This document shows, one piece after another, positions 11,090 through 26,171 of a stretch of 64,000 nucleotides of DNA. The notes under the pieces are model-generated. The model worked only from the letters and a program-made list of their open reading frames with translations, had not been told where the DNA came from and searched no databases. The DNA comes from Podaxis mareebaensis (taxonomy: Eukaryota > Basidiomycota > Agaricomycetes > Agaricales > Agaricaceae): assembly GCA_018524725.1 (NCBI GenBank), contig JAEUWP010000334.1, positions 93,465 through 157,464 on the forward strand. The letters are read 5' to 3'. Positions within the stretch are counted from its first letter, which is position 1. The number at the start of each line of letters is the position of its first letter. The translations under genes and the position numbers were made by a program.

Positions 11090-13072
11090 ATGGTTCTTCC
11101 CCACCACACGCCCTACGTCACCCCTCACATCCTTCACAAGCACTATGCCCAGGCTGCTGAGGCTGAGCAATACTCCAATCGTATGTGCCACTTGCGCCGC
11201 GCCCGTGGCCCCTGCGCACCACTAACCCCTCTTCTAGTGATCGGCCGCGACCTTGAGTACTTCTCGCAGGCTGGTTTTGACATGGATCGCATTCAGATCA
11301 AGCGCAACGCCCCTGTCGCTCAGCTCTACGAAGATGCCATCCGGAACGAGGGTGCCATCATCTCCTCATCAGGTGCTCTCATCAACTTTTCCGGCAAGAA
11401 AACCGGGCGCTCTCCCAAGGACAAGCGTATTGTCTACGAGGAGACCTCCAAGGATGACATCTGGTGGGGTTCAGTCAACATCAAGATGGACGAGCGTGAG
11501 TCAACTCTCGTTTCGCTGTCTAGGGAGTTGAGTATTTACCCGGGATCTCAATCCCAGACACCTTCGAAATCAACCGTGAGCGTGCCATTGATTACCTCAA
11601 CACCCGCGACAATGTCTATGTCTTCGATGGTTACGCGGGAGTGCGTACAGCTTCTTCCTTACCTCGTCTAGTCTTTCTCATCCTTGTGTTTTAGTGGGAT
11701 CCCAAGTACCGCATCAAGGTTCGCGTTATCTGTGCCCGGGCCTACCACGCTCTCTTTATGGTACGTTATTAACGACGTCTTTCCAATTTTGGCAACTCAC
11801 CATCTCGCCCTCGCCTAGCACAATATGCTCATCCGCCCAACTGAGGAACAACTCAAGGACTTTGGCGAGCCCGATTTCATCATCTACAATGCCGGTCAAT
11901 TCCCTGCCAACCGCTTCACCAAAGGCATGAGCTCTACGACCTCTGTCGAGATCAACTTCAAGCGCATGGAGATGGTCATCCTTGGTACCGAGTACGCCGG
12001 CGAAATGAAGAAAGGTGTCTTCTCAGTCATGGTAGGCTTCGATGTTCGGAATAGCCTAATCGTATTTTTAACCTCGTCACTCTTCTAGCATTACCTTCAA
12101 CCCGTCAAGTTCGGCCAACTTTCTCTTCATTCCTCTGCCAATGTCGGCAAGGAGGAGGGTGATGTTACTCTCTTCTTCGGCCTCTCCGGTACTGGCAAGA
12201 CCACCCTCTCTGCCGACCCTAACCGTCTCTTGATCGGTGATGATGAGCACGTCTGGTCCGACACTGGCGTCTTCAACATCGAAGGTGGTTGCTACGCTAA
12301 GTGCATCAACCTCTCTGCCGAGAAGGAGCCCGATATCTTCAACGCTATCAAGTTCGGTTCCATCCTCGAGAATGTCGTCTACAACCCCGCTACTCGTACG
12401 CCTGACTACGATGACGTCAGCATCACCGAGAACACTCGCTGCGCCTACCCCATCGAATACATTCCCAACGCCCAGATTCCCTGCATCGTCGACCGTCAAC
12501 CGAGTAACATCATCATGCTCACTTGCGATGCCTTCGGTGTCCTCCCTCCCGTCTCCCGCCTCACCCCTGAGCAAGCCAGCTACCACTTCTTGGCTGGTTA
12601 CACTTCGAAGACTCCTGGTACCGAGGACGGTGTCTTGGAGCCTATCCCAACCTTCTCCACCTGCTACAGTGCACCCTTCATCGTCCTTCACCCCGGCCGC
12701 TACGCTGAGATGTTGGCCGAACGTATGGCTAAGCACAACGTCGACTGCTGGTTGATCAACACCGGCTGGACCGGCGGAAAATTCGGCACTGGCAAGCGTT
12801 GCCCGCTTAAGTATACTCGCCGCATTGTCGACGCTGTGCACTCCGGTGAGCTCGCCAAAGCCGAGTATGAGAACTTCGGTGTCTTCAACCTCTCGATACC
12901 TACTTCGCTTGAGGGCGTGCCTAGGGAGTTGTTGAACCCTTCACTTGCATGGAAGGATAAGGAGGCATTCAACAAGGAAGTTAGGAAGTTGGCAGGCATG
13001 TTCCAGAAGGCGTTCGCCCTCTATGAGAAGGACGTTGAGCCCAAGGTCAGGGAGGCTGGCCCACAGATCTAA
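11090..13072 (+). CDS. PCK1: Phosphoenolpyruvate carboxykinase (ATP)
   Basis: Cytosolic enzyme converting oxaloacetate and ATP to phosphoenolpyruvate, CO2 and ADP; the first committed step of gluconeogenesis. ATG at 11090 ([19 protein letters not shown]), introns at 11181-11237 and about four further places, stop at 13072. Visible hallmarks are [16 protein letters not shown], the P-loop [14 protein letters not shown], the metal-binding GDDEHVWSD, and [14 protein letters not shown]. The P-loop and GRSPKDK mark the ATP-dependent type of fungi and bacteria rather than the GTP-dependent animal type. Length is about 530-540 residues, as expected. The long last exon (from about 12090) is intron-free and its codon third positions are C-rich, which suggests high expression. 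Confidence 0.96.
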
Positions 13073-15215
13073 GCCCCCCTCCTTTTTTCCTACTGTGATT
13101 TCCCTCGGACCTGATTTACTACTGGCTCTTGATTACTGTGCTTTCTTCACCTATTGCAATATTTGATTGACATGTTTTAATATTCACCAATCCTTTGAAC
13201 GACCAATCCTCTATTTTCTGCCCTTTCCCTTCCGCTCGTTTGATATATTGTTGATTGGGTAGTGTAACATAGAGATATAGCTGGGAACGGAAACTGGATG
13301 CAATACTAGACGCTACTGTATATTGATACTCATCTTATTAGTGTGAACCCGGACGGTGTGAGTGTTGTAGCGAAGTTGTGGGTCCGGAGAGGTGCTTGTT
13401 TACATTCCATCAGTCGGTGCGCGGTCCCGGTTACGATTCCTGTAGCCAGGGAACCCCTCCGTGCCATCCATGATGCCACGGCCGTGCTATGCTCAACTGA
13501 TAGTTTTAGGTCGCTGAGCTTCTGACGATTTTTATGCTCGCCAACTCTTGGGGATGCACGGTGGACTCGAAATGCTACCTAGGAATGGAACGGCCGAGGA
13601 AAGACTGCTACCCGTATTCGCCGGCGGTACGACCAGGCCGCGATGTCGCGCCCCTGAGACCTGTTTCTTTGTGTGTCGTATCGCCGCCATCAACTCACTT
13701 CAATTCACTTCTCAAACTGATATTCATTGTCAAGATGACTAGACTCTGAACGCAGATCTTACGGTTCGGTGGAATGGATTCATACCATCAACTTCATAAC
13801 ATTCAGACGGACGGAACGGCAAGTTTCACTTGTTTCGGCCTACCATAAAGAATAGGATTTGGTATCTGGATACTTGTGTAGCGCGTGCTCGCACGGAAGA
13901 GAGCGCGCCGCTCACGTCCAACGCGCAAGTTATTTTGAGCGGGCGTCCTTGTTGTTCTCGTGTTATTGAGAGGATTCTCGCCCACTTATTTTCTAGTGAT
14001 TAGTTTGGACCCACCCGACTCTGACTCATACGCTGTTATATGTATTCCACTCTTGGAATACGAGACTTACCTGAACAAGGGCTGGAAGCTGAGCAGAATC
14101 CCAGGGCTGAAGACTGGCACGGTGAGAATTGCACTGGACTACGAGACAGGCAAAGTGCCCATCCCTTCCCCAGGAAGAGCCCACAGACAGTGAGTACACC
14201 ACCGCGGGCCCCCGCAAGAGACTCAAATGAGCGCAGAGGCTTTCCCGAATGAGATAATATGGACTGTCATCTCTGTTTGAGTTCATTAGACCAAGCAAAA
14301 CTGACCTTTGAATCACAAATGATGATAAACACTAGATGCTTTTGGAGGCTCCTAGCTCACAGGATTCAACCGCACAACTCTCGCGAAAGATCCACAGCCT
14401 GCTACGATAGCATACAATTTGCCAGGTATGGAAAAATATACGCAGTAGGAATTTATGAGAATCCTTGTGGTTGACTTGGGCTGTTGCTGCAGCTAATACC
14501 CATGGAGGAAGATGGAGGGCGGATCTCATTATTTGGCAGCCAGGAAATTTGATACCACAGGATGAACGATATTGAATCTGTGGTCCAAGTTTTTTACAAG
14601 AAAAAAACTGGGCCTGGAGTGCGCTGAAGTCGGGGAACAAGAAGCATGACCGAGAAAGCAGCAAAAGGCCATCCAAGTTAAAAACAAGCAGTGCTCACCG
14701 TGAACCTTGGCTACAATAATTAGCTCTTCAATGGATCCAATTGCACCATGACAGACACCGATGAAGCGCGTGCGTGCCAACGATATCGCGCCAGCGTATG
14801 TACTGACTTCTATCCAAGTACATCCTCTCACTGGGAGCCTCTGCGTCGGTTCCCGAACTCTGAGCTCCACGTAGAGCACCTAGACCTGGATCCTTCAGTT
14901 CAGAGGCAGTCGTCTCGATAGGAACAGCGACTCGTGTAGCAAGTACCGGTCAAGCAACAGCTGAACACACATGTATTCTCGATGTTATTCCAAGAGGTTT
15001 TTGGGCAGAAATGGCTGGAAGATTTCTGAATACCGTTGTACTTGAGGGCCCTTCAAGGTTTCACTACGTAGGCATACCTCTTATCCATGCTGACCTTCGT
15101 GCTCAATGGCCCATAATTAGGTCCACTACATCTTACAATAACCAGATTACGATCGAATTCAATATTTATGAACAATGAAAACAAGATGGGCAAATTTCGC
15201 TGGAACAATTTCAGT
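13073..15215. other. 2.1-kb region without a supported gene
   Basis: Between the PCK1 stop and the PHD-gene stop. Reading frames are short and most start with non-ATG codons. A 57-codon ATG frame at 14748-14921 (+) has no family I recognise. I see no terminal inverted repeats or transposase fragment. Confidence 0.45.
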
Positions 15216-16647
15216 TCAGCGCCTGTTTCTCTTTGAACCATCTACCCATTGTATGACGTCGAATTGGTATAGCTGTGGGCGAACCGCTCCCAATTTCTGA
15301 GCTTTAATCTTGCGCCGGGTAGCGCTAGGTGGTGTCTCAGATACTTTCTTCTTCAATGCATTCGTCCACATATCATCGTCGCTGACACGGGCGTGAATCC
15401 ATTGAGGCGCAAGGTCTGGTTCCTTGTGCGGTTCTTTCTCGGGTACACCGCTCGCAGATGCAACCACAGGGACAGCAGTGCCAGCGGTATGAAGAGTCTC
15501 TGTCTGATCGACCGTGCCAGGCACTAGACGGTCTGGATGTACAGGGGGCGGCTCTTGTGTCTGTGCCTGGGAGATAGTGTTCAGAGTCAAATCGACAACC
15601 TCCGACGTTATTTCCTCAACAGACTCCTTCTCTTCAATCTTCGCCTGTAATATTTGCTGCTGCAGTCGTCTGTGTTCCAATCTCCTGCGTTTCTCTTTCT
15701 CTGCCGCACTTCGTCTGAATTGCTCCCTTCTGGTTTCTTTTTCCTGCTGAGAGGAAGCTTGTGCGGGGTTGGTCGTCGTTTGAGTCTCCTTCATAATTGG
15801 ATTTTTGCTTGCCAGTTTCTTCCGAGGGGGAGAACGATGAGATGGTAGGATGTTATCACTATCTTCAGTTACGGCATGAATGGGCCGTTGGTTAAATTGC
15901 GTCCAAATAGTTGATTGACCCGAAGTTGATTGCGGATGGTGTCGTGTAGACAACAATTTCTGCGAGAAATCGGCACTCTGCTCTTCCTGAGGAAGACGAT
16001 GGGCGGCCTTAGAAGTCCTGGCAGTCGACTTGATCGCCGTCACGACCGCAGGTCTTTCGATGACGGTCGTAGTTGGTGCACGAATATACTTGGCGTCCGT
16101 ATTCCCTGTAGGTTTAGAGGAGGTACGACGGGATGAATCGGAGTTTTCTCCCTCGTGACTTCGAATGCGAAGGGAATCAGTTGGTCCAACATAAGCGGGA
16201 GTAGCTCGGGAAGTAGACGCCTGCGATATACTTGGTGGATGGGGTATGGTTCGATGTGGCTCTGAGGATGAAGGATTTCGAAGGGAAGGAGATTGTGAGG
16301 CCGTTCTAGTTTGAGGCTGATTGACGGGTGCCACAGACGTTCGAGGCGTTGGTGTACCAGTCGAACTGGCGGTACCACCTCTAGTACAACGCTTGCACTT
16401 CCATGCTTGCAGGCCGTTGGCTATGTCACCGGCGTTATATGCCTTTATGCGGAGAACAAGTTCCTGATCGGTCACGGGAGGTAAATGGCAACCTTCCAGT
16501 GGTTTTAACGATCTTTGGTGGGCAGGTGATGCTAAGTGGAATTAGGTTTGCATGCTTACGATGATGCCACTTCCGATTGCAATCACGACAAGTCAATAGA
16601 AAGGCTTGAACGGTGCTGTGTGATTTAGAGCACCTTGTACAAGACAT
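15216..16647 (-). CDS. PHD-finger-like zinc-binding protein
   Basis: Predicted nuclear protein. The ATG at 16647 starts MSCTRCSKSHSTVQAFLLTC; intron 16493-16559 joins RKWHHR to CHLPPVTDQELVLRI. Spliced, the N-terminus has Cys pairs (CTRC, CRDC), WHHRCH and a final WKCKRC, the cross-brace pattern of a PHD-type zinc finger in about 70 residues. The remaining 370 residues are Ser/Thr/Pro-rich and probably disordered, with a charged helical part (about 15600-15740) rich in Arg, Glu and Gln that could form a coiled coil. No catalytic domain is visible. A chromatin reader role is inferred from the PHD alone. Confidence 0.75.
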
Positions 16648-18282
16648 TATTAGAAAGAACTAATAGGATTTGTGGATGTGCTGGATGAAGGAAGAGTTGA
16701 TTGTTGGCCTTCTTCAGGGGTACTTAGCGAAGTTGACGGTACTTTATTTGTCAAGGTTTTGTTTGACGGCCTTCGAATTTGTTTTTGTGGACAATATTAA
16801 GCACTGTTCATTTGCGCAGAGTCGTAATATTGTTTTCGATGGACCATCGTGTCTTTGATGCTCTCTGATACCTTTCGCAAGCAACCTCAGTTCCATCCCA
16901 CTGCCGCCAAGCGATTTGAATCCACCCAACTCCACATGCCATACAAACTTGATATTACGGCCATCATAACCCGTTCCTCCCAGTTTCCGTCCAATTAACA
17001 TCTATGTTCCTGCTGTTTCCGAAGGCAAAACGAGACCTCTCGTTGCAAAGCATATAGCGACCTTAAAATTTCACGGAAGAAGCGAGGGATTAGCAGTAAA
17101 CTGGATATCTACTGGACATCTAAACAGTAGCATACAAGCGGGTTTAGCCCGAAGGGTAGTTTGGTTTCAAGCAGGCAGGTGTTGGGAGGCTTCTGTGTAG
17201 TCGAAGTTAGTGACTCACTGAGCCTATCTGGAGTTGCAATACAATAACGGAAGAGTCTGAGCGACGGTTTACACTAATGCATTCTCGTTATCTCCTCTTC
17301 GCCCTCTAGGATTGGAAACACCTGAGCAACAGCTGGAGTGATGCGGCAAAAGGTGCAATACACAGCCCGAAAAGCGTCTGCGCCACGGCATACTGATGAT
17401 TTCGGGAGGCCGCTAGAAGTGCCAAACAAGTTTTGCTTTGGAGAAGCGCGTGTATTCAAACTTGATTTCGAGTTAGTTGGGCAGTAAAGACCTTTCGTTG
17501 CAAGTTCCAATTTTGACGAAAAGTGGAATTGGCAGGACCTGTTTCGGCGGTGGACCAGCAAATCACAGGTCTCGGTTCTAGCGCTTAGCGTTGTTCCAAC
17601 AATTGCAGAAGGTTCTAGTAAGTAAATCAAAGTACCAATGTGATGATGTCAGCGGCCCCGCACCGGAGCGGCTTGTTGAATTCCACTTGAGGGGAAAGGC
17701 GCAGAAAGACCGACATTGTACGGAAGGATGGCAGCGATGCTAAGTACCAGTTCGCGGAAGAAGACGCTTAAAGTACGGCTTCGTGCAGCTAGGCGCGCGA
17801 TTGTAATGGGAGCAGAGAAGGTTCGCCGATTTCGAAACTACAACGCGATGGAGATACTTGGCGCTCGCAATTACGGATACATGGGTCGTGTGACGATACT
17901 CTGTGAGAGTGGACAGGAATAACCAAGGAGCGAGATCCGACGACAGCGAGAGCTAACGCAACAATGACGGTATGGAGCAATAAGAACATGATGGTTAGGA
18001 GTGCGTGCGGTTCCGTGCTGGACAGGCAGAACTATGTTCTTCCTCTTTTTTCGAGAGTTTGAACGCGAACTCAGGACATTTCAGCAACCACCTCCTGGCC
18101 AGTCTTGTTACGGCAAGGAAGAAATGAAATTAAAAGTTGTGAGGGGGGGGAATGGAACCGGTGCCATGATCACGTGGTATGATCCAGGCCCGACGTCATG
18201 GAAGGCAAGGGGCCAGCCTCGTGCGATACTTAAGTCGCACCTCTCCACCAGCTGTTTCTCCTCGCCCATTCTCACTGCAGTC
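16648..18282. other. 1.6-kb gene-poor region
   Basis: Upstream regions of the PHD gene and of the membrane protein gene. The only frame with any protein character is a 66-codon minus-strand frame at 17789-17989 that begins like a signal peptide (separate entry). Elsewhere I see nothing. Confidence 0.4.
17789..17989 (-). CDS. Possible small secreted protein (weak)
   Basis: An ATG at 17989 opens MFLLLHTVIVALALAVVGS, a plausible signal peptide, followed by about 45 residues with three Cys (DPCIRNCERQ and SRCSF). The stop is at 17789. I recognise no family. An odd Cys count, no TATA box and a single short exon all weaken the call; it may be chance. Listed because small secreted proteins are common in these fungi and easily missed. 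Confidence 0.2.
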   Translation of the reverse strand: MFLLLHTVIVALALAVVGSRSLVIPVHSHRVSSHDPCIRNCERQVSPSRCSFEIGEPSLLPLQSRA

Positions 18283-19249
18283 ATGGCAGACTCTTGGAGA
18301 GACGGAATCCTCCTCAAAATTGTCAACGTTATTGTTTACCTTTTCTTCCTTGGCTCAAACGTCTACACCGTCGCCGCCCCCCAGGGTATCTATTACCATG
18401 GCAAGGAGACTTATATTACCCCCGCACCTTGGGCCTTCCTCATCTGGTCTCTCATTCACGTTCTCCTCCTCGGAACCATAATCTACCAGTTCTTCCCTCA
18501 AGGCAAGCGCGTCATTATCGATGGTATCTCTTGGAGGTTCCCTCTCCTTGCGGTCCTCAATGCCGTCTACGTGAACCTTTGGGCCACTCGACACTACATA
18601 ATCGGTCTGTTCTCTTACCTTGTACAGTGCTGCGCTTTTACTAATACCCTTTTAGCATTTGTTTTTGCGCTCTTTGTCAGCTCCGCAGTGACAGTACGGA
18701 CAGCCTTCCCTTCCTGGTTTCAGATCATTGCTCAATTGATATTTTTAGCATATCTACTATATCGTCAAGAAGTACCACGTTGCAGAATCCATGTCTGACG
18801 AGCTTTTCGTCCATCTCCCATTCTCCCTCTATCACGGGTGGACGACCGTTCTTGTTATCCTCACAGCCTTTGAGGCTTTCGGCGTTAACAAACTCCATCA
18901 TCATGCTGGTGTCTGGACCAAAGTATTTGTGTTCCTTGCCCTGTATGTCCCCTTTGTTACGCACATTGCTGTCGACCTCTATTAACTCCACTCTAGTTTC
19001 TTCCTCGAGGCAACGGCTGCGACCTATGCTTTCTCCACTCCCGAAGGAGATCTTCCAGCTTCGATTGCCATTGCCTGGTCTCTTTGGGCCATCTTTGCAC
19101 AGCAACGCCACCCAGCCTTCATTCACTGGTCCGCGCTTGCCTTCGCCATTCTTGCGTTGGTCTGGGTGCTCAAGGGTGCTTTCGGTCTCTATCGTGGCCG
19201 TGGAAGGATCGCCCTCAGCGATGAGGAGCGTGCTCCGCTTGTCGGGTGA
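18283..19249 (+). CDS. Multi-pass Trp-rich membrane protein (TspO/MBR-like?)
   Basis: The ATG at 18283 ([20 protein letters not shown]) opens a protein of about 270 residues with three introns, each joining hydrophobic segments in frame: ATRHYII to [15 protein letters not shown] to HIYYIVKK, and VFLAL to [12 protein letters not shown]. There are seven or so membrane helices. [20 protein letters not shown] resembles the second-helix signature of tryptophan-rich TspO/MBR-related proteins, and Trp is frequent. It ends with a short cytosolic-looking tail ([11 protein letters not shown]). The membrane nature is clear; the family name is a guess and no substrate can be given. Confidence 0.7.
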
Positions 19250-19526
19250 TTGTGAGTATCGTTTCCAACTACCTAGTATTTCGGGCCCAATGCGCCAGTC
19301 TCCTTTTTTCCTTTTCCATTCCTTTGTTCTCGATATCCTCGAAATGAACGTTGTATGTCGTTGTATATCAAGAGTGATGTTATTACGGCGTGTTTACATG
19401 AGCGGCGAAAAATATTTTTTCTTGTTGCCAGCATTACTATGAATCATATTCCTTCTCCGCGACTTTAGCAACAAATGAGAGGTAACACCAATGGTCCAGC
19501 TGGGTAATATTTCAGACTATGAATAA

Positions 19527-21049
<1,523 letters not shown>

Positions 21050-22504
21050 TGTATTACTGCCAATACAGAACTGGAGCTACGGGGGCATGTTTTATACCTT
21101 CGAGCAAACCAACACCAGTATCAGAGCTTTATTTCAGCTCCATTGCTATTTGAATAAAGCAAAATTATCGACCAATGTCCAGCTGAGTATTTGTTTCTAC
21201 ATAACTACCGGTCTTGATAGATATGTTGGAGGTGTGAAAGCCAGTCTCAATCGCAGAGATCCTACCTGTTCGTGGGTGTGTTTCAACTGGTGACCTCTAC
21301 CCGGGATCAACCAGTAAACCTGCAAAAAATGAACGCCGGGCTATTAATAGATCGTGAGAGGAGTTGTTCTATGTATAGCGTCATCTCTACGACCAAAGAT
21401 GGAGGACGGGTGTGTCGCATGCTGCCCTTGCGGCCGAAACAGTGGTACTTCACGAGAAAGGGTTTCCGTTCTGCTGGAACCGTCAAAGCGAGTCAGAGAA
21501 ACGATATTCGTGGAAATCATCCCTACAACCGGCTGTCAGAGACGGGAATTTCATGGTGAAGGTGATGATCGTCTTGGAAAGCATTCTCACTTCATGCCGA
21601 GAAGCTGATAGATGTGCTTAATCTCGCTCTCAGCGGTTGCTTTGTATCTTGCAGAGTATAATGGGGATACACCGAGACATAGGTATACTCAAAGTCGGAA
21701 GAGGTGCCTCATGGACCAAGGAAACTAGAGAGAAATATCTGTCCATCCATGGAGGACACAGGTGAATGTGCAGAGTATTGTAGATGCTGTCCCAAGCTTG
21801 TGGAGTCATTTCCTGAAGAAGCCACAGGCGGAAGTAATAGTACAATTGTGAGGTTGGGGATATCGGATGCCAAGACGTAGGTACAAATAATGGCGCCGCA
21901 TTTTCAACGCTTGATGGCTGATTCGATGTTTGCGGCTGTACCGGAACAAGGCGATATCGAGAACACATACCAAGGACCGTGTCTACACTTGAAATCGTCC
22001 AATGACTTGTAGCCAGTTACTTTGTTACCGCAGAGGTGGTAAGGTGACGAAAGTCTCCTTGTGGATAGATTGGGTCCCGCACCAAACTCCTCGTTGGGTG
22101 GGTTCCCATTATCTCCAAGCTGCGTATCTTTCATTCGATAGGGTTGGATTTGTAACAGCGTCGCGCACGCCTTGCATGAACGGTCAAATCTACTTTGCTG
22201 GCAACCACATGTCCATTCCCAAGACACAGAACGCCTGCAGCTATGGATACTGATATCAGCTCCCTTGTAATGTAAATGTTCCAGAGCCGCCTTCTCTTGA
22301 GAATATCTTGAGCAGGATTCGAGCAGTGTATGAATATGGAAATCAGGCACAGTGCATATATTAAGACCATATGTTATCATATGTAACCTCGAGGTCCAGA
22401 AACTAGCGATCAACGAATTAATGACAGGAGGACGCAAGGAACGGATTAACGACAAGGGCGCAGTAATTAATTAGCCCTGATTATGGTGACTATGTTTCAG
22501 ATAC
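21050..22504. other. Spacer between the two peroxidase genes
   Basis: Promoter region of copy A and 3' flank of copy B. The longest minus-strand frame (to about 22455) begins with a TTG, lacks family character, and is not called. I did not find a convincing metal-response element by eye. Confidence 0.4.
21090..21096 (-). promoter_or_regulatory. TATA box of manganese peroxidase A
   Basis: TATAAAA on the minus strand, 41 bp before the ATG, implying a very short 5' leader. Confidence 0.6.
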
Positions 22505-24343
<1,839 letters not shown>

Positions 24344-26171
24344 GGTACTATTCCCAAGTGAAATTAGAGGGTTAGAACCCTAGAGAAGTTATAATGATGT
24401 AGTCGGTCTGTCTGAGAGTTCCAGCTTTTATACTATCAAACTACGGTAATATCGCAGCCAAAAGACTGGTATCGGACCGCTGCCGAAAATGGCCAAATCA
24501 GAATGTCGTTGCCTTGACTCAACAAGTTTGCTGCTGCCTGGTTAATTTTTAGCGCAGCACAGCACCAGTGTTGATATGAAAGAGTAGTAAAACACTCCGT
24601 CCAGAAATCGGGACACGATTCCATTCCGTCGGTCACAACTCCATGGCGAAGAAATGTAAATACTCCAGTTAAAATAAGAAACACTAGTAGGAGGTGAAAG
24701 GAGAGCGTTTTCCGTGTATTTCGAGTCAGTTCAGGTCCATACGTGTGACAATGAAGACGACAGTGGCCCTGGCGGCAGACGCGGGCAAAGCTACAAAGGA
24801 CACGAGGATCCGATGCCGCGGAGCTGATGCTCAAGATCCCCTTGATGTTTATTCGACTGGAATCGGCATAATCACGAAACAGCCAGGTCGCAGCAAAGAA
24901 ACCGCGACATACAGACGTCTCTTGGTTGTTGATGCAGTGTGAGATGTTCACCGCACATCATTTTTCAAGTTGCAGGATAAAAATAGACTCGCCGGCAGTA
25001 TCACCCAGAACCGCGTCATCACGGACTTTGAGCCGAAAAGGGGCTTATATCACCAGGATACAGCTTGAAGTCACAGCTTCCCGAGTGTGAGGCCAGTAAG
25101 TCTAAGCACTCAGCCAACGTGCAAGGGATACTTTTGGGGATGTTGCAAGAACCAATCGAGTAGAATCCGATATGTGGAATTATCAGGATGTTTGTCAGGA
25201 GTTACCATGGAAAAAGATTTGAGTGCTACTGCGCCCATTACAAAAGCTGTTCCTTCGGTCATGATTCCTGGAGTCCAAAGCCGTATCAATCCTAAGCCCC
25301 GACAAGTCTGGCTGATGTTCGTTGTGTGGGAAACTGGAAGCAATATCAGTTCCAGGTGAGCCCGTCACGATAGATGAAAAGATCACATGTGAAAAGTCAA
25401 TGGTCAAGTCTCCCAACATTCGATAGAAGTGTAAAGTGTCCACTCATGAAGCATGAGAGTAGAGGCGATGAGATAGACATCGTTTCGTCGAGCCGACCTG
25501 AACGCTACTCTTTGTGTTTCAGTCACCAAGGCTCAGTATGCCATAGGTCGCGAAGGACAACGAAAGACATTTTCCGTATCTGCATTCTCCGAGTGTGTCA
25601 GCATGTGAGCCCGAACGGTTTAGTACCTGTGCCGCGTTTGTTGGAGGGTCGGGACTAATTTTAAACCATGACATTGATGCGGCTGTGTGGCGAATATAGT
25701 ACAATACCTTTGCGCTCTTGAGTCCAATAGCAACGACATGGGTTGTCAGGCGTTGACTGGGTGTTACCCCAAGTTACCAGAATCACTTGCAAAACGAAAC
25801 ACAGATATGCTCAAGTTTCAGAATGCGCCGAAAATACCAGGAAATGGGCGTCAGGGGAGTGAACAAACAAAGCGGTTGAATCAAGTCAAAGGTGGAAGAT
25901 GACAGATTGCAATTTGGAGGCTCTGTGGGCACGGATCATCAAGAAAGCCGAAGTTATACAAGACACGCTCACCGATGGGTAGATTCCAAATTCCGGGTTC
26001 CCTGGAGTCGGAGTAGAATTGGGGTGGTCGAGTATGTAAGAAGCATAAATGAACCGAGTTCCTCTGTGTTGGGTGTGACTACCTTCTGACCACGTGCCAT
26101 GCGCGCTGTGACCAGACGCGACATCCTATATTGCATCAACCACTCACCTCGGCATATAACCTGTATCAGCC
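24344..26171. other. 1.8-kb divergent spacer, MnP B / PRI1
   Basis: Holds the copy B promoter and the PRI1 upstream region. A 171-codon minus-strand frame (24436-24951) starts with GTG and overlaps the TATA box of copy B, so it is not called. No other gene is seen. Confidence 0.4.
24425..24432 (-). promoter_or_regulatory. TATA box of manganese peroxidase B
   Basis: TATAAAAG on the minus strand, 82 bp before the ATG. Confidence 0.55.

Noticed and set aside
12077..12841. 254-codon minus-strand frame opposite PCK1
   Set aside because: Antisense of a highly expressed, strongly codon-biased exon. The real gene is PCK1.
13380..13460. tRNA-like stretch (cggttacgattcctg)
   Set aside because: Compared with a tRNA B box there is an extra base and no paired acceptor arm or A box at the right distance.
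21904..22455. 183-codon minus-strand frame between the peroxidases
   Set aside because: Opens with TTG rather than ATG and has no recognised family.
24436..24951. 171-codon minus-strand frame upstream of manganese peroxidase B
   Set aside because: Starts with GTG, overlaps the TATA box of the peroxidase and has no motif.
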